From Sisyra terminalis (lineage: Eukaryota; Arthropoda; Insecta; Neuroptera; Sisyridae): a stretch of DNA of 64,000 nt. The translations under genes and the position numbers were made by a program. Positions 1 to 11,737 of this stretch are shown one piece after another; within the stretch, counting starts at the first letter, position 1; every line of letters begins with the position of its first letter. The notes beneath the pieces were generated by a model, which saw nothing but the letters and a program-made list of their open reading frames with translations, was not told where the DNA came from and searched no databases. The DNA is taken from assembly GCA_958496175.1 (NCBI GenBank), contig OY292275.1, positions 3,348,001 to 3,412,000 of the forward strand. Reading direction: 5' to 3'.

Positions 1-430
1 CGAGTTGAGACGACTTTGAGTCATGGCTGGGCAGTCAAAGGCAGTTTCATCTTCCACGCCACATTTCCTGCATAGTTTGGAAATGTTTCCTCAAATTGCA
101 GTGTCCTGTTAATCGGCCTACCAGCGTTTTGATGTCCTTCCTTCTTAGATTTGGGTAGTTAAAGTAACATGGACTGCCTTCTTTTCGTTAATAGTTATTT
201 TCCACTTGTCAGCCCACCGGAGTTTGTTAGAAGTCTCCGCAGGATCATTTCCTATTACCATCAGCATAAGTAGCCGTGATTATTCTCCTTCGCTAGTCGG
301 AAGATCAGCCGTGTATACTAGGGACCACAATAGCAGGGGTCCAAGGTAACTTCCATGAGGTACTCCAGCTCTAATCCACTTCAAACCACTCACTGCCTTT
401 CCCTGCTTAACTTGGAAAGTTCTTTCTTGC
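1..430 (-). pseudogene. non-LTR retrotransposon ORF2 remnant (end of RT and C-terminal zinc-binding region)
   Basis: Read on the minus strand, the segment near 395-300 gives GVPHGSYLGPLLLWSL, the conserved 'G.P.GS.LGP.L' reverse-transcriptase motif. After frameshifts, about 100-15 gives LTGHCNLRKHFQTM and then LCRKCGVEDETAFDCPAM, resembling the 'GH..L..HL ... C..C..E.ET..H...CPA' C-terminal module of Jockey/I-like elements. The YADD block that should lie between the two is missing, with the RT motif running quickly into the C-terminal region, so the copy is internally deleted, frameshifted and inactive. It runs off the left edge of the window. The family motifs are established knowledge; the exact clade is not resolved. 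Confidence 0.7.
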
Positions 431-1852
431 AATAAAATTGAAGAAAATTTTATTTAACACGCACATAACAGTCTCGTATGAAAATTTCCGTTTCAACAAT
501 TGCCGTGGCTATTTTGTACAACAATGGCCACTGAACACAGGCAAAAGCTCGCTCTACTACTGTCATCCCTTTTGGTACTTTAAGACTGAAAAAAAAATTC
601 CTTCAGGATAGTTTAAAAAGATTGTGTTTCTTACTTTACTTCAAACCGTGGTTGATATCCAGAGACCATTATTAACAATGGTTAGGTATAGAAAAGGGAC
701 TCTTTTGTGCTTTCTGTGAGACATATTGAGAGCTTTTATGGTTAAAAAAATCGAATGGATTCACAACCAAGTTGATTTAGTGTGATTTAAACGTTTGTTT
801 TGAAAGTTTTTACTATTTTTTTTTTAATGGTTTTATAAGCATATCTTTTTTATTTGGTTTTTCTAGTTGCCAACTTTCAAAGTTGGCGTCTCGCGCTTGC
901 ATTTGTTTTGTGTTGGAAAACAAAAGCTCGGCGGTTTACTTGTTTATTTTGTAGTATTTAAAATGGCGTCACTTGGAAAGTTTTGACTATGAAAGTTTTA
1001 AGACGAAATGGGCAAAGTGCTTGTTAAACATGATATGGAATTATTGCATTATTGACTAAAGCCCGTCTCGAGTGTAAGTTTTCGGGCATTTGCGATGCAC
1101 AAGTGAATATATAACATACTTAAACTTGAACTTTGCTGTTTGTTAGTGTTTTGACACAGCAGCAAGAAGGCGAGCTTTTGAAATCGAAGTGTTCAAATTG
1201 AATTTGAGGCTTTAAAGCACAGTTGGATATTTCGTGATAAAAATAGCACGATCGGCAAATGTTTTGAAACATGGCAGCTGCGAGCTTTGATGGAAATTGT
1301 GAAGTGGAATATTATGAAAATCAATAGCTCAGTGACCCAGAGCTTAAATTGGAAAAGCACAACCTTGAAATTTGTCGCGTTTCGCGCTTCGACAAAAGTC
1401 ACGACAGTACAAAGCTCATATATATGTGTATATATATGTATGTATTCAAAGGCGAAATCAATGAAAGGAATTTATCGAATGAAGGAAAGATTTTTCGGGA
1501 ATTCCAATCCAGCCAAATGGTGGAGGCATTGGTGCGGGAGTGGTGGGACGAATGTTTGGGGTGGTTGCCTGATTGAGGAAAAAAAGAATTTTTGATGTGG
1601 GAGACGCGAGAACGTTGGCAAAGAGCCCTTTTGACAAAGCGAAGCAATAAATAAATAATTGGAGGAAAAGTGGAATTTTCGGCGGAACAAATTTAATCAA
1701 AAGAACATCTTTGGCTGGTATTTGATGGCAATGAAATCATGCTTGATTTTGTCTACGTTTTGCTTTACGAAAATATTATAGAAAGAAGGCAACAATGTTT
1801 TTTTTTATTTTTTAATTTAAGCTCCCACAAAATCAAAAATCCCAAAATATCT
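431..1852. other. AT-rich intergenic DNA, no gene recognised
   Basis: Several overlapping short frames (up to about 100 codons, 1190-1700, both strands) compete with each other and lack recognisable motifs. A short TA-rich patch lies near 1420-1445. I see no repeat arms in this window that match it. Confidence 0.5.
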
Positions 1853-3266
1853 AAAGGGTCTAGCAGGATCCACATGGCGAGTTGGCCCCCAAATAGGATA
1901 TATATATATACAAAAAAAAATCCAAAAAACAAATGAAATGACAATCATGAAAAAAATATATTTTATGCTTCGACATGAGCTCTATAACTCATAAAAATTG
2001 CGTGAAAAAATAATTGGTGCAACACCTTGAAAAAAATTTAAATATGATTTACGTCTAATAGTATATCTCGGTTTTATTTTTTTTCGAAGTGTTTCACCAA
2101 CTTTTTTTTCACAAAACTTCAATAAAAAATAGGCCACATATAGGAGCAAAACATATATTATTTTCATAATTGTAAGTCTAAGGAAACATAAAATAAAATT
2201 TTATTAGTTTTTTTTGTTTTTCTATATTTCTATAATATAATATCATTAGGGTAGAAGTAAGATCAAGACATATGTATAAATAGCAAAGACGGTCGTATAT
2301 AAAATGATTATATTTCGAATAGTAAAGATTGCAACAGTATTTTCCGTTATTCCTGTGATTCTCCAATAGAAACTTTACAGTGGGATATTGTTCTCATGCA
2401 ATAATTTTTATTTGTTTTTTTTTTTTTCGTATGAACAATAATTATCCAGAATTCTGCGTCCTACGAGATACTAACTAAATTATTTTAGGTTCATAATATT
2501 CCAGTTGTAATAAATTATAACAGCTACGATAATTTTTTTTTATTCCTATTTTAATAAAAATTGAACACTAGTTGTTTTTTTTTGCTTTTGGGATTAATTA
2601 TTTTGATCTTGAGAGTAATCATCTTAAGAGTAAATATAAAGAAACAAAAAAATTAATAAAACATTTTTTTGTGTTTCCTTAGACTTACAATTATGAAAAT
2701 AATATACGTTTGGCTCCTATATGTGGCCTATTTTTTATTGAATTTTTGTGAAAAAAAAGTTGGTGCAACACTTCGAAAAAAAATAAAACCGAGGTATATT
2801 ATTAGGGGTGAATCATATTTAAATTTTTTTCAAGGTGTTGCACCCACTATTTTTTCACGCAATTTTTATGAGTTATAGTGCTCATGTAGAAGAATAAAAT
2901 ATATTTTTTTCGTGATTGTCATTTTCAGAGAACACATAAGAAAAAAATATTTCATTTGTTTTTTAGATTTTTTTTTGTATAATTGTTTTTCTAAAAATTT
3001 CAAAAAAATATATGATATACTCTGTGAAATAATCGAAAGCTTCGCGTTGGTTTCACTTCTCTAGCTTAATTAATTTTTGAGATATATAACTTTGAAAAAT
3101 AGGCATGCGGAGGGACATTTTTGCCCATATCTCCAGGTCAAAGAGGAATTTGGTCGTGAAAAGTGTATAAAATGTGTTTGTATATCAAGCCAATATTTTA
3201 ACATAAGTTTCGACATAGGTTCCTATTTGGGGGCCAACTCGCCATGTGAATCCTGCTAGACCTTTT
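1853..3266. repeat. foldback (long inverted repeat) element, about 1.4 kb
   Basis: The left edge (AGGATCCACATGGCGAGTTG at 1865-1884, continuing to 1898) is mirrored at the right edge (CAACTCGCCATGTGAATCCT, 3235-3254). A second inverted block matches 1940-2190 to 2655-2935 with clear identity, including GGTGCAACAC and its complement. The roughly 460 bp between the arms is AT-rich and codes for nothing I recognise. Each arm contains a mirrored open frame of about 61 codons (1982-2167 minus, 2696-2878 plus), explained by arm symmetry. No transposase is visible. The most likely reading is a non-autonomous foldback transposon; the target duplication is not clear. Confidence 0.75.
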
Positions 3267-3284
3267 AAGTCCTTTCAAAGCTCT

Positions 3285-3730
3285 ATTTCAAGCATTCATT
3301 TCGCTATAAGCTTGGATCAGGAACGTCGAAATTTGAGAATTGTTTTTGAATGGTTTCGATATTATTCCTGTAGGTATTGTTCACTCGAATGCTTTTTGTA
3401 CGTAAATTTTGACATGTCAGAAATAAAGTAATGATTGTTATTTTCAATTATGTTTTTATATTGTATTATGTAAAATTAAATTTTCTAAATAAAGTCTACT
3501 TTGGGCAAGTCCACTTCAGCACACCCACAATTTGGCAACGTTGCATTTTCGACTTGGTTTTAATTTAATTCGCGATTAAATCGGGCCATAATAAAAATAA
3601 CCGTCGCTTCTTCATTTCTGGCTTGTCAAAGTTTACGTACAAATTGCACTCGAGTGAACAATACGTACCCATTCGGGATAGTTATCTACAGTTCAGAATA
3701 TCTCGACGTTCCTGATCAAAGCTTATATAC
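3285..3730. repeat. imperfect inverted repeat (hairpin), about 0.45 kb
   Basis: AGCTTGGATCAGGAACGTCG at 3310-3329 is complementary to CGACGTTCCTGATCAAAGCT at 3704-3723, and ATTGTTCACTCGA at 3376-3388 pairs with TCGAGTGAACAAT near 3650-3662. The loop is about 150 bp. It begins a few bases right of the 1853-3266 foldback, and may be its neighbour, a nested element or part of a larger degenerate unit. Confidence 0.65.
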
Positions 3731-5229
3731 ATCTAGTTAAATAATCTTTTAATCAACTTGTAAAGTTTTACTACTGGGTTTTATTTGAAAGAGATTTTAA
3801 GCCATTGGTCCTTAAATCTTTAAACATTACCGATAAAATAACCAAAAGAAACTTTTTCGTTAAGAAAATTTTAAGTCTTAAGAAACTGTTCCCATTGGAA
3901 CTGCACTCGATTAATTTTGTACATTCGGTGTCAGCAAAAATACGGTGGCGAGGCGATGTTGAGGGGCTCATAAAGCGGCTCATTTTGCCGCCGAATTCTT
4001 GCGAAATTTGAATGGAACTCATTTATATGACATTATTATATGATGGTTTTAGTGGGTGCCGGCGTTAGCTACCTATCTTACCTACCAGTGGCCCCCCAAT
4101 GGTAGGTATGGCGTGCACAAAACGAGTTGGCCCCATTTCGACGACATTTTTGCCGCACACAAGGCATCGCAAACAATGGAGCAAGTTGGTAACAGTTTGC
4201 AATTCCGCCCCGAATGTCATGTTTAATAAAAAGGCATTGTCTACGTGCATGTTCTGCACGATTACGTTTTCTTTTTCGTTTTACGCGACGACGAACGACG
4301 TAACGTTTGCCCCGAGACCCTGTGCCACACACCATCGCATCGCATCGGCTACGAACAATAACAAAAGAGACATTTTATAAATGAGCACTTTAAAAAATAA
4401 TGTACCACCCCCGCGCGCGCCATCTTCATCTTTATTATCTTACTGTTCCACGGAAAAATTTGCTCAAATTTAATTTTGTGCATCAATATCATATACCATT
4501 CCAGATTGGTCCAGCAAACTGATATGTACCTACGAAAAAAAAAAACTGTTAAAATTTTAGTTTTCTACTGGAGTTTCTCGTCTATATCAACTCAGCAGAA
4601 TTTTCAATGAGCAAAAGAGTTGGTTGATTAAAGGGGGGGGGGTCGGGCGAATATTTACTCAATTATAATTTTATGAGTTTTAAAGGCTTGAAATGAACGT
4701 TGGCAATATTGAACGGCATAGATATGAAATTAATTTTGGGTAATTGATTCAAGATTTGTTTGAGTTTCGTTTGAAAGCTTTGCCCCTTTTGAGTTAATCA
4801 ACGCAATGTCATCATTCACGAACCACTGTTGACTTTTGGCGTTTGTCTTTGCCAATGCATACCAAATGATACACATCACTTTTCATGTATAATATTTGAT
4901 CGGGTTTTTAACAGAAAAGCTCAGATCCTACATTATTTTATTTTTTTTGTTAATAGTCAATTTTTTGCAAGAGAGGTAAATAGAATGTCAAATATTAATA
5001 TATTCGATGGAAAGACCGTAACAAGGGGGTGGGAAAACCATCCCTGAATCTGTTGCAATACTTACTTTTACAAGCTATTGCGGACTGAAGGAACATTTGC
5101 ATACAATTGGGTTTGTGAATTTTTTTTTTTTGTGATAAATGGAAAGATCATATATAAGTTTTATAGCAAAACTATTTTTTGTTTTTTTTTTTTCGCAATA
5201 ATTTAAAAGTTATTTCAAAATAAAAATTA
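3731..5229. other. intergenic DNA, no supported gene
   Basis: A less AT-rich patch at about 4060-4380 supports competing ORFs of 64-93 codons on both strands but shows no recognisable domain. A G9 run lies near 4633-4642 and an alternating GC run near 4411-4419. Nothing else was identified. Confidence 0.45.
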
Positions 5230-5700
5230 ATTTTTGAATCTAGTACCGAAGACACGCCGACAGCTCCCGAACAAACCCGAGCGCGTGTGACGTCATAATA
5301 TTAGTTGTCACTCATTGCAGTTGATACAGAAATAATAAGTACTGTGTTTTGATTGATTTAATTCTGTTGTGATAGTTAAATATTGAAATTTATATTGAAA
5401 ATGTCGAACCTTAAAAGTTATCCTTCTTGTTTTGTACCATTATGAACGAATACTACAAAAACAACTCCTAACAAAATGTTTTTAAATGTTCCCCAAGAAG
5501 GCAAACGTCGAAATAAATTTATAATATTTATAAATAAATAACTAACGACTCGTTTTTTAGCAATAAATTTTCAATATTATTGTCTAGTCACGTGTAATAG
5601 CTGTAAACGCTGTACTGTTATTAAATAGCTATAACATTATGACGTCACAACTATGGTGACCCCTCATGGCGCGTTTATAGTCACGTGATTTTTTTTTTAA
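5230..5700. repeat. degenerate inverted repeat with two TGACGTCA palindromes
   Basis: GTGACGTCATAATATTAG (about 5287-5304) is mirrored by CTATAACATTATGACGTCAC (5629-5648). Both arms have GCGCG-type sequence on the outer side (about 5280 and about 5670). This is consistent with an old MITE of roughly 0.45 kb. TGACGTCA is also the canonical CRE/ATF core, but its mirror placement makes a repeat origin more likely than a promoter. Confidence 0.4.
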
Positions 5701-6041
5701 TTTTATCAATTTTTAATCGTTTATAATTAATTGAAAAAATTTTTTTTTAAGTTTTTTGCATTAAATATCAATATTATTAATAATAAAGTTTTAAAATACA
5801 TGAAAAAAATCAATATTTTTTTTTCAAAATCCCAATTTCAGTACATGTAAGTAATCTAATATGCAGATTTTGTTTAGCAGAATTCGTTTCTTTTCCTAAA
5901 ATTTTACTTAAATCACTTCTCATTGTTCACTTAGTCTTTGCCTCCAATAGCCTTTTGTCCAGAGGCAGAAGTACATAATTAACGCATTTGAAATGCGGAT
6001 GTATCTCAATCAAATGCACCTCTGTCAAGTTAGCACCCGAC
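5701..6041. other. AT-rich spacer
   Basis: Dominated by A and T tracts; no gene, RNA or matching repeat was recognised. Confidence 0.4.
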
Positions 6042-6475
6042 TTTTACAAATTAAAATTTTAAATATATTTTTAGATTGACTTTTGTTTGAATGAAAAAAA
6101 AAATCGTTTGTACCTCAACGAAGAAAAGTTAGTAAATTTTTAAAAATTGATAGCCCCCCATTGTTAGATTTTTCTAAAAATTTAACGGCTATAGATAGGT
6201 CTTGACACAGGGGTTGTACCGAAAAAAATGTGTTTCTAACTTTAACCCAAAAAAAGTTATGAGCGATTTTGTGAATGCATTTATTCCATTGAATATAGTT
6301 TTCTGGCTACTACGGATTTTCCTTGACAGATTTTCCAAATTTGAAAGCAGTACAATCTAGCTACTGTGCCGCTGAGGATTGTACCGAAAAAAATATCCTT
6401 CTAGCTCTATTCGATCGGAAGTTATAAAGGATTTTGTATGAGTAATTAGACTCTAATTACTCTATTGTTGAAACA
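6042..6475. repeat. interspersed repeat family F, copy 1
   Basis: Closely matches 24815-25235 in the same orientation. Shared blocks include AAAAATTGATAGCCCC, GATTGTACCGAAAAAAAT and GAGCGATTTTGTGAATGCA. Here only one arm is present; the second copy is a full palindrome. There is no coding potential and the class is unknown. Confidence 0.75.
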
Positions 6476-8417
6476 GCAAAAACGGCCATAACTTTGAATC
6501 TATTGAGGTGAATTTATTCAGCAATAATTGGCAACCATGTTTGTGTTTTATCTTTCCTGATATATTTTTCTGTTTTTTTTTTTCAACATTTTGATGAAAT
6601 CTCTTCCCCTTGCTCTTTGGCAGCAGTACCAAGGTTTTCTGGAAAATAGTCAATAGGTGAATGGAGATAATAGACTTTGAAGTTCATGTTACATCTTACC
6701 TACTTGAAATTTTCGAATATTTCGTCTACTTGTAGGCGACTTGAAGTTAGGATCCTTTTTGTTTCCAAAAATACCGCTTATAACAAACTGAGAAGAAAAT
6801 TAAATTGATTTTGGAAGCTGCAATTCCTTATCGGTTTTCAAATATTCGGTCCAACAAATAAACCTTCTTTTTATTGCACCTAGGACTATTTGAAACATTC
6901 TACTTCCATTGATAATGCCTCTCTAATCAAATTGTTTCATGATTCCTATGATGTTAAGTAAATTTTTTTTCGAATCCACAACAAACTTTCTAGCAATATT
7001 CTTCTTACCAGCTTCTAATATTTTCGAGCTTTTAAGTATATATTTTAAGTAATCAGTGGCTAAGTAGAGATATTTTAGAGACAATTTAAAAACTATAGGC
7101 TAACATTTATGAGTCAGCATAAAAAATAACAAAAATATTAAAGATGTACTTTGTAAGAAAACTTTAAAATATCTATAATCAGTGCAAAAAATACTATCAA
7201 TAAGTTATTATAACAAATATAATTTTACCATCGCAGACCTGTTATTTATTTGCTTGTTAACGAAGTTTTTCCAGATTTTTTTCTGCCTTTTCTACGAATT
7301 AGGTACTTGGCTAAGATTTTATTCGATATAGAACATCAACGTTGACGTCTTTCTTGCATTTGTTGTAAAAATTTTTGATTTAGACTTGAAATCAAAATAA
7401 AATGCTTGACACCTAAAAATTGAGTTATAAGTTTCAGGTTTCAAGAAAGAAGTAATAAATAGCTCTTACATTTTATTAATGAGGTTATTATAAATTTCAA
7501 TCATCCATTCATTTCAATGTTCCACTACTACGTCTTAAATGCAACAAACTTAAAGGTTGAATAATTTGGGTCCATCGAGGATATTGTGGAAGGAAAATCC
7601 AGAAGACTTCGCCAGAGAAAGATGGCGCTGGTGGGAAAATTTAACCTCACAAAAGCTGCCGTTAGGCAGGAATTTCCCAAAAATTTTAAATTTCCATTAA
7701 AATTTCATTTATTGATACTCAGTAAATGTAGAATCCTATTTTTCTGAAACGATTGCAACTAGTAACCAATTATTTAAAAAAAAAATAATAAAAAATTACC
7801 TTCAAATCGAAATTTTTTTGCGACAATCCAAAACTGTCATTTCGTACGGATAATTCATTTTAAAAATACTTTATTATTGATTTGGAAACTCCTCGGCATC
7901 AATTTAATCGAAACATATTATTTAAATAATCGAAAATAATATAATTTCTAATACCTTCGTCCGTATTTCATGAAGCACGTGCCACCCAACGTTTTTTTTT
8001 TTTTTTCAAAAACGGAAGTGACTAGTATTATTGTTTGGTTTAAAAGTTTAAGTTGGCACCATTTGTACAATTTTTGTAAAAATGGCCGCCAAAAGGAAGT
8101 GGGTTCAAAAATCCATTTAAATTCTGTTTTTAAAGTAAATTTACATCTTTTTCTTTCAGTGGGAAATTTAAAATTTGAAAATCTCACATCAAAAAGTTTC
8201 TTAAATTTTTACAAATTTGACAAAGATTTGCTAACCTCTGAATTTGCGATTTAATTGATAAAATTAGGGTTTTAATTTTCGCCTTTTAACTGAATTTCCT
8301 TTGATGTACTTTTATTAATTGTTGGAAAGTTATGAAATTTAATTCATTTTTCCTACTGGTAATATTACAATTCTGGTCTCATTTCCCTAATATTTATTAA
8401 AATAAACCAAAGTAGAG
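6476..8417. other. intergenic DNA, no supported gene
   Basis: AT-rich throughout. Frames of 60-94 codons at 6462-6653 and 7948-8254 lie on both strands over poly-A/T tracts and look fortuitous. No internal repeat arms were found by eye. Confidence 0.45.
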
Positions 8418-8800
8418 ATTTTCACGTGTCGATGTTTTTTAAGTCCTTGTCTTTTTAAATATAATAATTAAATTGTGGGCAATAAGGACGAAGGTTCTTG
8501 TGGAATATTATTTTTATAAAAGATTATTATAACTGAGTTGAACCATGTGTGTTTGTATTGTTTTAATCATGTTTTTTAAACAACTTTTTATTTATCAATA
8601 CCAAATTGTATTCATGGTTTGTTGTTTTACCAGTTGGGTCATTTTACAACTTAATTTTATGACATTTGTGGAGTAATTTTTAATTTTGAGCCCTGAAGAA
8701 GTTAGGAATAACTGACGAAACGTTGGCATAAAATAAATAATATTTCACAAAAGCTTCGTCCTTAATGCCCACAATTTATATATTATATTTTCACGTGTAG
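8418..8800. repeat. terminal-inverted-repeat element, about 0.38 kb
   Basis: The left arm reads AAATTGTGGGCAATAAGGAC (8471-8490); the right arm carries GTCCTTAATGCCCACAATTT (8758-8777). The homology extends outward through TTCACGTGT (8421-8429) and its mirror near 8790-8800, and inward to AATATTATT/AATAATATTT. The interior, about 8520-8735, contains a hammerhead-ribozyme-like core near the right arm. It is probably non-autonomous. Arrays of 'CTGA.GA...GAAACGT' motifs are typical of Penelope-like or retrozyme-type sequences, so it could be a fragment of one. Confidence 0.65.
8693..8721 (+). other. hammerhead-ribozyme-like core motif
   Basis: The sequence has CTGAAGA, then a possible stem GTTAG / CTGAC (one G-T wobble) closing a 6-nt loop, then GAAAC. 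This is the order of a hammerhead catalytic core (CUGANGA, helix II, GAAA). One unpaired A lies between CTGAAGA and the stem, and I could not define helices I and III convincingly. Catalytic activity is not demonstrated; it may be only an inactive relic in a repeat. Confidence 0.3.
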
Positions 8801-9696
8801 TTGTTGATAATTTTATTAATAGTAGTCAACTCTAACGCTTAAACTGACCACTAGGAACGCTTGAATCGGTTTGGCTTCACCTATCGTAGTTTAATACGTA
8901 ACAAATAGATTTCTTAGTAATCAAAAGCTTTGAAGCTTTTTTAAATATAAAAAGGTACAAATAAGGGGGGGGGTAACTTTATCTCCCTTCTACATTATGA
9001 TTATATACATAAATATGACAAAAAATGACAACAATTGCGAGAAGCAATAAAGTAAATTCTCTTTTTAAAATCGTAATTTTGGTAATGGAAAGTAAAATAA
9101 ATATTTAAAATCTTCCGAGAGGAGTGAAACTTCTTTCTAAAATTTGATGGTTGAGCTTTAGGTTTAGAAGTACCTTCTGAAGGTTCAATTCTTTGGGTTT
9201 CATTTGCCTAAATTTGCAAGGGTTTTTCAGGAAAATTTAAATTGTTATTGAGAAAACTCAATAGTTGGACCCTGAAAATTTAAGATTAAACGTTGTTCAA
9301 GTTACTTTTCAATCCAAAAATTTGAAAAAGAACTATTTTCGGATGCAAACGTTGAAATTGTCGAGCTTTGCTCGACTACACTTACCCGGATTGTTTTTCG
9401 TTTGAAAAAAGCCGCGAGAGCTTATGGCGAAAGGCCATTTGTAATAAATCTGTGTTTTCCGACATGAAATGACTGAAATACACATACATATATATAAATC
9501 TAAAGCTCAATGAATAAACAAGTCTGCCATCATCTGTTGCGCTCGTGGAATAAGCTCTTGAGGCTCGGCTCCATCCGAGAAACAATGTATTCAGGTGTCA
9601 CAATAAATCATGACTGTCTTTAGAAATATTTTGATTGTATTTTAAATTTAAATAGAGCACACAGTCGAGGAGCTTATTGTGAAACGTGGCGTATAC
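8801..9696. other. intergenic DNA, no supported gene
   Basis: AT-rich with a G9 run near 8965. The 67-codon minus frame at 9382-9585 has no recognised domain and is not supported. Confidence 0.4.
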
Positions 9697-10000
9697 AGTG
9701 TCACATAAATCCTTTGCCAAATGCAGTCCGAATCAAAACATTTCCATCCCCGTTATTTATGATATATTAAGATCCGCCATTTTCATAATCACAACAATGG
9801 TACGCGGAAAATGATTGGAAAATGCCATATTGAAGTTGTGTGGGTTCAAAGTTGATCGACGAAAGCTCAGCGTTAAGCTGAAATAAATTAGTGTCGCTAT
9901 GTAATTGTTGACATTTTTTCCTGCAATAAAATCAAATTTGGGAAAAAAAGGTAGTGATTTTCTTGATGATTAAAAATTAAAGAGGTCAAAGGATGGTTAT

Positions 10001-10973
10001 TAGACTGATTCAAAAAAAATGATGATTTTTTTTTAAATTATATCGAAAATATTGTTGGGAATGACAAAAAAAAATCCTGTGAAAGTTTAAGCTCTTAATA
10101 TTAAGAAGTGCCGCATCGCAAATTTCGATTTTTCATTTAAATAACATGGGAACAATATTCTCTTGAACTATGGAATTTTATAGCTCACGTTGGTGACAAT
10201 ATTTCGGAATGACCAAGATATATTCTTGTAGAAAATTGAACGATCTACAAAAAAGGTCTCATACAAGTTTTCGGTATATTAATTCCTTCAAAAGTTATTC
10301 GAGATCAAAGTTGAACTAAAAAGAAATTTTAATATTTTTTCAATTTTTGGACGCAACCATCAATTTTATGAGAACATTTTATAGTACATTTTTTGTAAAA
10401 CACTTTTTTTCCTATATTTATCTCTATAAAAGTTTTTGATATTTACCATAGGTCCTAAGTTATTTGCATTAAACTGAAAATTCCCTGAATTATTATATTT
10501 TTAACATAAAATCTATTTTTTTTATTTTACTAAAATAACTTAGAACCTGTGAAAAATATCAAAAACTTTTATAGAGATAAGTTATAGAAAAAAAAGTGTT
10601 CTACAAAATATTTACTATAACATTTTCTCATTAAATTGATGGTTGCGTCAAAAAATTGAAAAAAATATTAAAATTCCTCTTTAGTCCTACTTTGACCTTG
10701 AATAACTTTTGAAGGAATAAATATATCAAAAACTTGTAATTCACCTTTTTTGTAGATCGTTTAATTTCTAAAAGAATATACCTTGGTCATTCCGAAATAT
10801 TGTCACCAACGTGAGCTTTAAAATTCCAAAGTGCAAGAGAATATTGTTCCCATGTTGTTTAAATGGAAAATCGAAATTTGCGATGCGGCACCTCTTAATA
10901 CTAATATTAAGAGCTTAAACTTTCACAGGATTTTTTTTTGTCATTCCCAATAATATTTTCGATATAATTAAGA
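10001..10973. mobile_element. family-A foldback transposon, copy 1 (right tip missing)
   Basis: Nearly the whole element is a palindrome. The left arm starts TAGACTGATTCAAAAA and continues TCGAAAATATTGTTGGGAAT, a poly-A tract, GTGAAAGTTTAAGCTCTTAA and GCCGCATCGCAAATTTCGAT. Each block is found reversed at 10860-10973. The centre is near 10490. Compared with the copy at 62842-63866, the last 35 or so bases of the right terminus are absent. There is no ORF; it must have been mobilised in trans. The TA at the edges suggests a TA-targeting superfamily, but this is inference. Confidence 0.85.
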
Positions 10974-11060
10974 TTGCTTGGCAATCGAAATACGTATCTG
11001 GGCAATACGTCGAGAATATTTTTGTTTGAACTTCTGTTCAAATTTATGTTTGTGTATGAT

Positions 11061-11135
11061 TTTTATATATTATTAAATTAAATTATACTACATAAATTGG
11101 ACTGCAATATATCTTATATATTGTATACACATTCT
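11061..11135. repeat. AT-rich 75-bp repeat shared with 53286-53358
   Basis: Contains CTACATAAATTGGACTGCAA and TATATATTGTATACACA, which recur in the same order at 53306-53358. Both copies lie just to the right of a foldback element (family A here, family B there). Confidence 0.7.
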
Positions 11136-11435
11136 TTGACCTGTTTAATTTTTAATCATCAAGAAAATCACTATCGTTTTTCCCAAATTTGATTTTATTG
11201 CAGGAAAAAATGTCAACAATTACATAGCGATACTAATTTATTTCAGCTTAACGCTGAGCTTTCGGCGATCAGCTTTGAACCCACACAATTTCAATATGGC
11301 ATTTTCCAATCATTTTCCGCGTATCATTGTTGTGATTATGAAAATGGCGGATCTTAATATATCATAAATAACGGGGTGGAAATGCTTTGATTCGGACTGC
11401 AGTTGGGAAAGGATTTATGTGACACTGTTACTGAG

Positions 11436-11600
11436 GTATTTTAATATTTTTTTTCAATTTTTTGACTTACCATCAATTTTAAAGGAAATTTTTTGTAGAT
11501 TGCTTTTTTTCCTATAACTCATCTCTATAAAAGTTTTTGATATTTTTCACAGGTCCTAAGTTATTTGCATTAAACTGAAAATATTCGTAATTTTATTTTT
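11436..11600 (+). repeat. family-A internal fragment
   Basis: Matches the left half of family A from TTTTAATATTTTTT through TCTCTATAAAAGTTTTTGAT and CAGGTCCTAAGTTATTTGCA to AAACTGAAAAT. It lies immediately outside the right outer arm of the palindrome and is truncated at both ends. Confidence 0.8.
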
Positions 11601-11737
11601 TTAAATTAATAATACTTTGCCTTTTTAATTGTTTCATCGTTTTTGGTTTAGTTTTATTGATTTTTTTTTTGAAATTTTAAATTTCAAATATTTATTTGAC
11701 AATCGCAGTGGATTATGGTTACTAATGGATGCGTTTA

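Larger units (their letters stand above)
9697..11427. repeat. 1.7-kb outer palindrome enclosing a family-A foldback element
   Basis: The left arm 9697-9996 is an inverted match to 11133-11427. For example, GATCCGCCATTTTCATAATC at 9771-9790 mirrors GATTATGAAAATGGCGGATC at 11334-11353, and GATTTTCTTGATGATTAAAA (9956-9975) mirrors TTTTAATCATCAAGAAAATC (11151-11170). Between the arms sit the family-A element (10001-10973) and about 160 bp of other AT-rich sequence. The outer arms do not occur at the other family-A copies here, so they are probably host or other repeat DNA included in the palindrome by a later inversion or template-switch event. Confidence 0.85.

Noticed and set aside
1193..1700. 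Cluster of six overlapping ORFs of 69-102 codons
   Set aside because: Mutually overlapping on both strands, low complexity, no domain.
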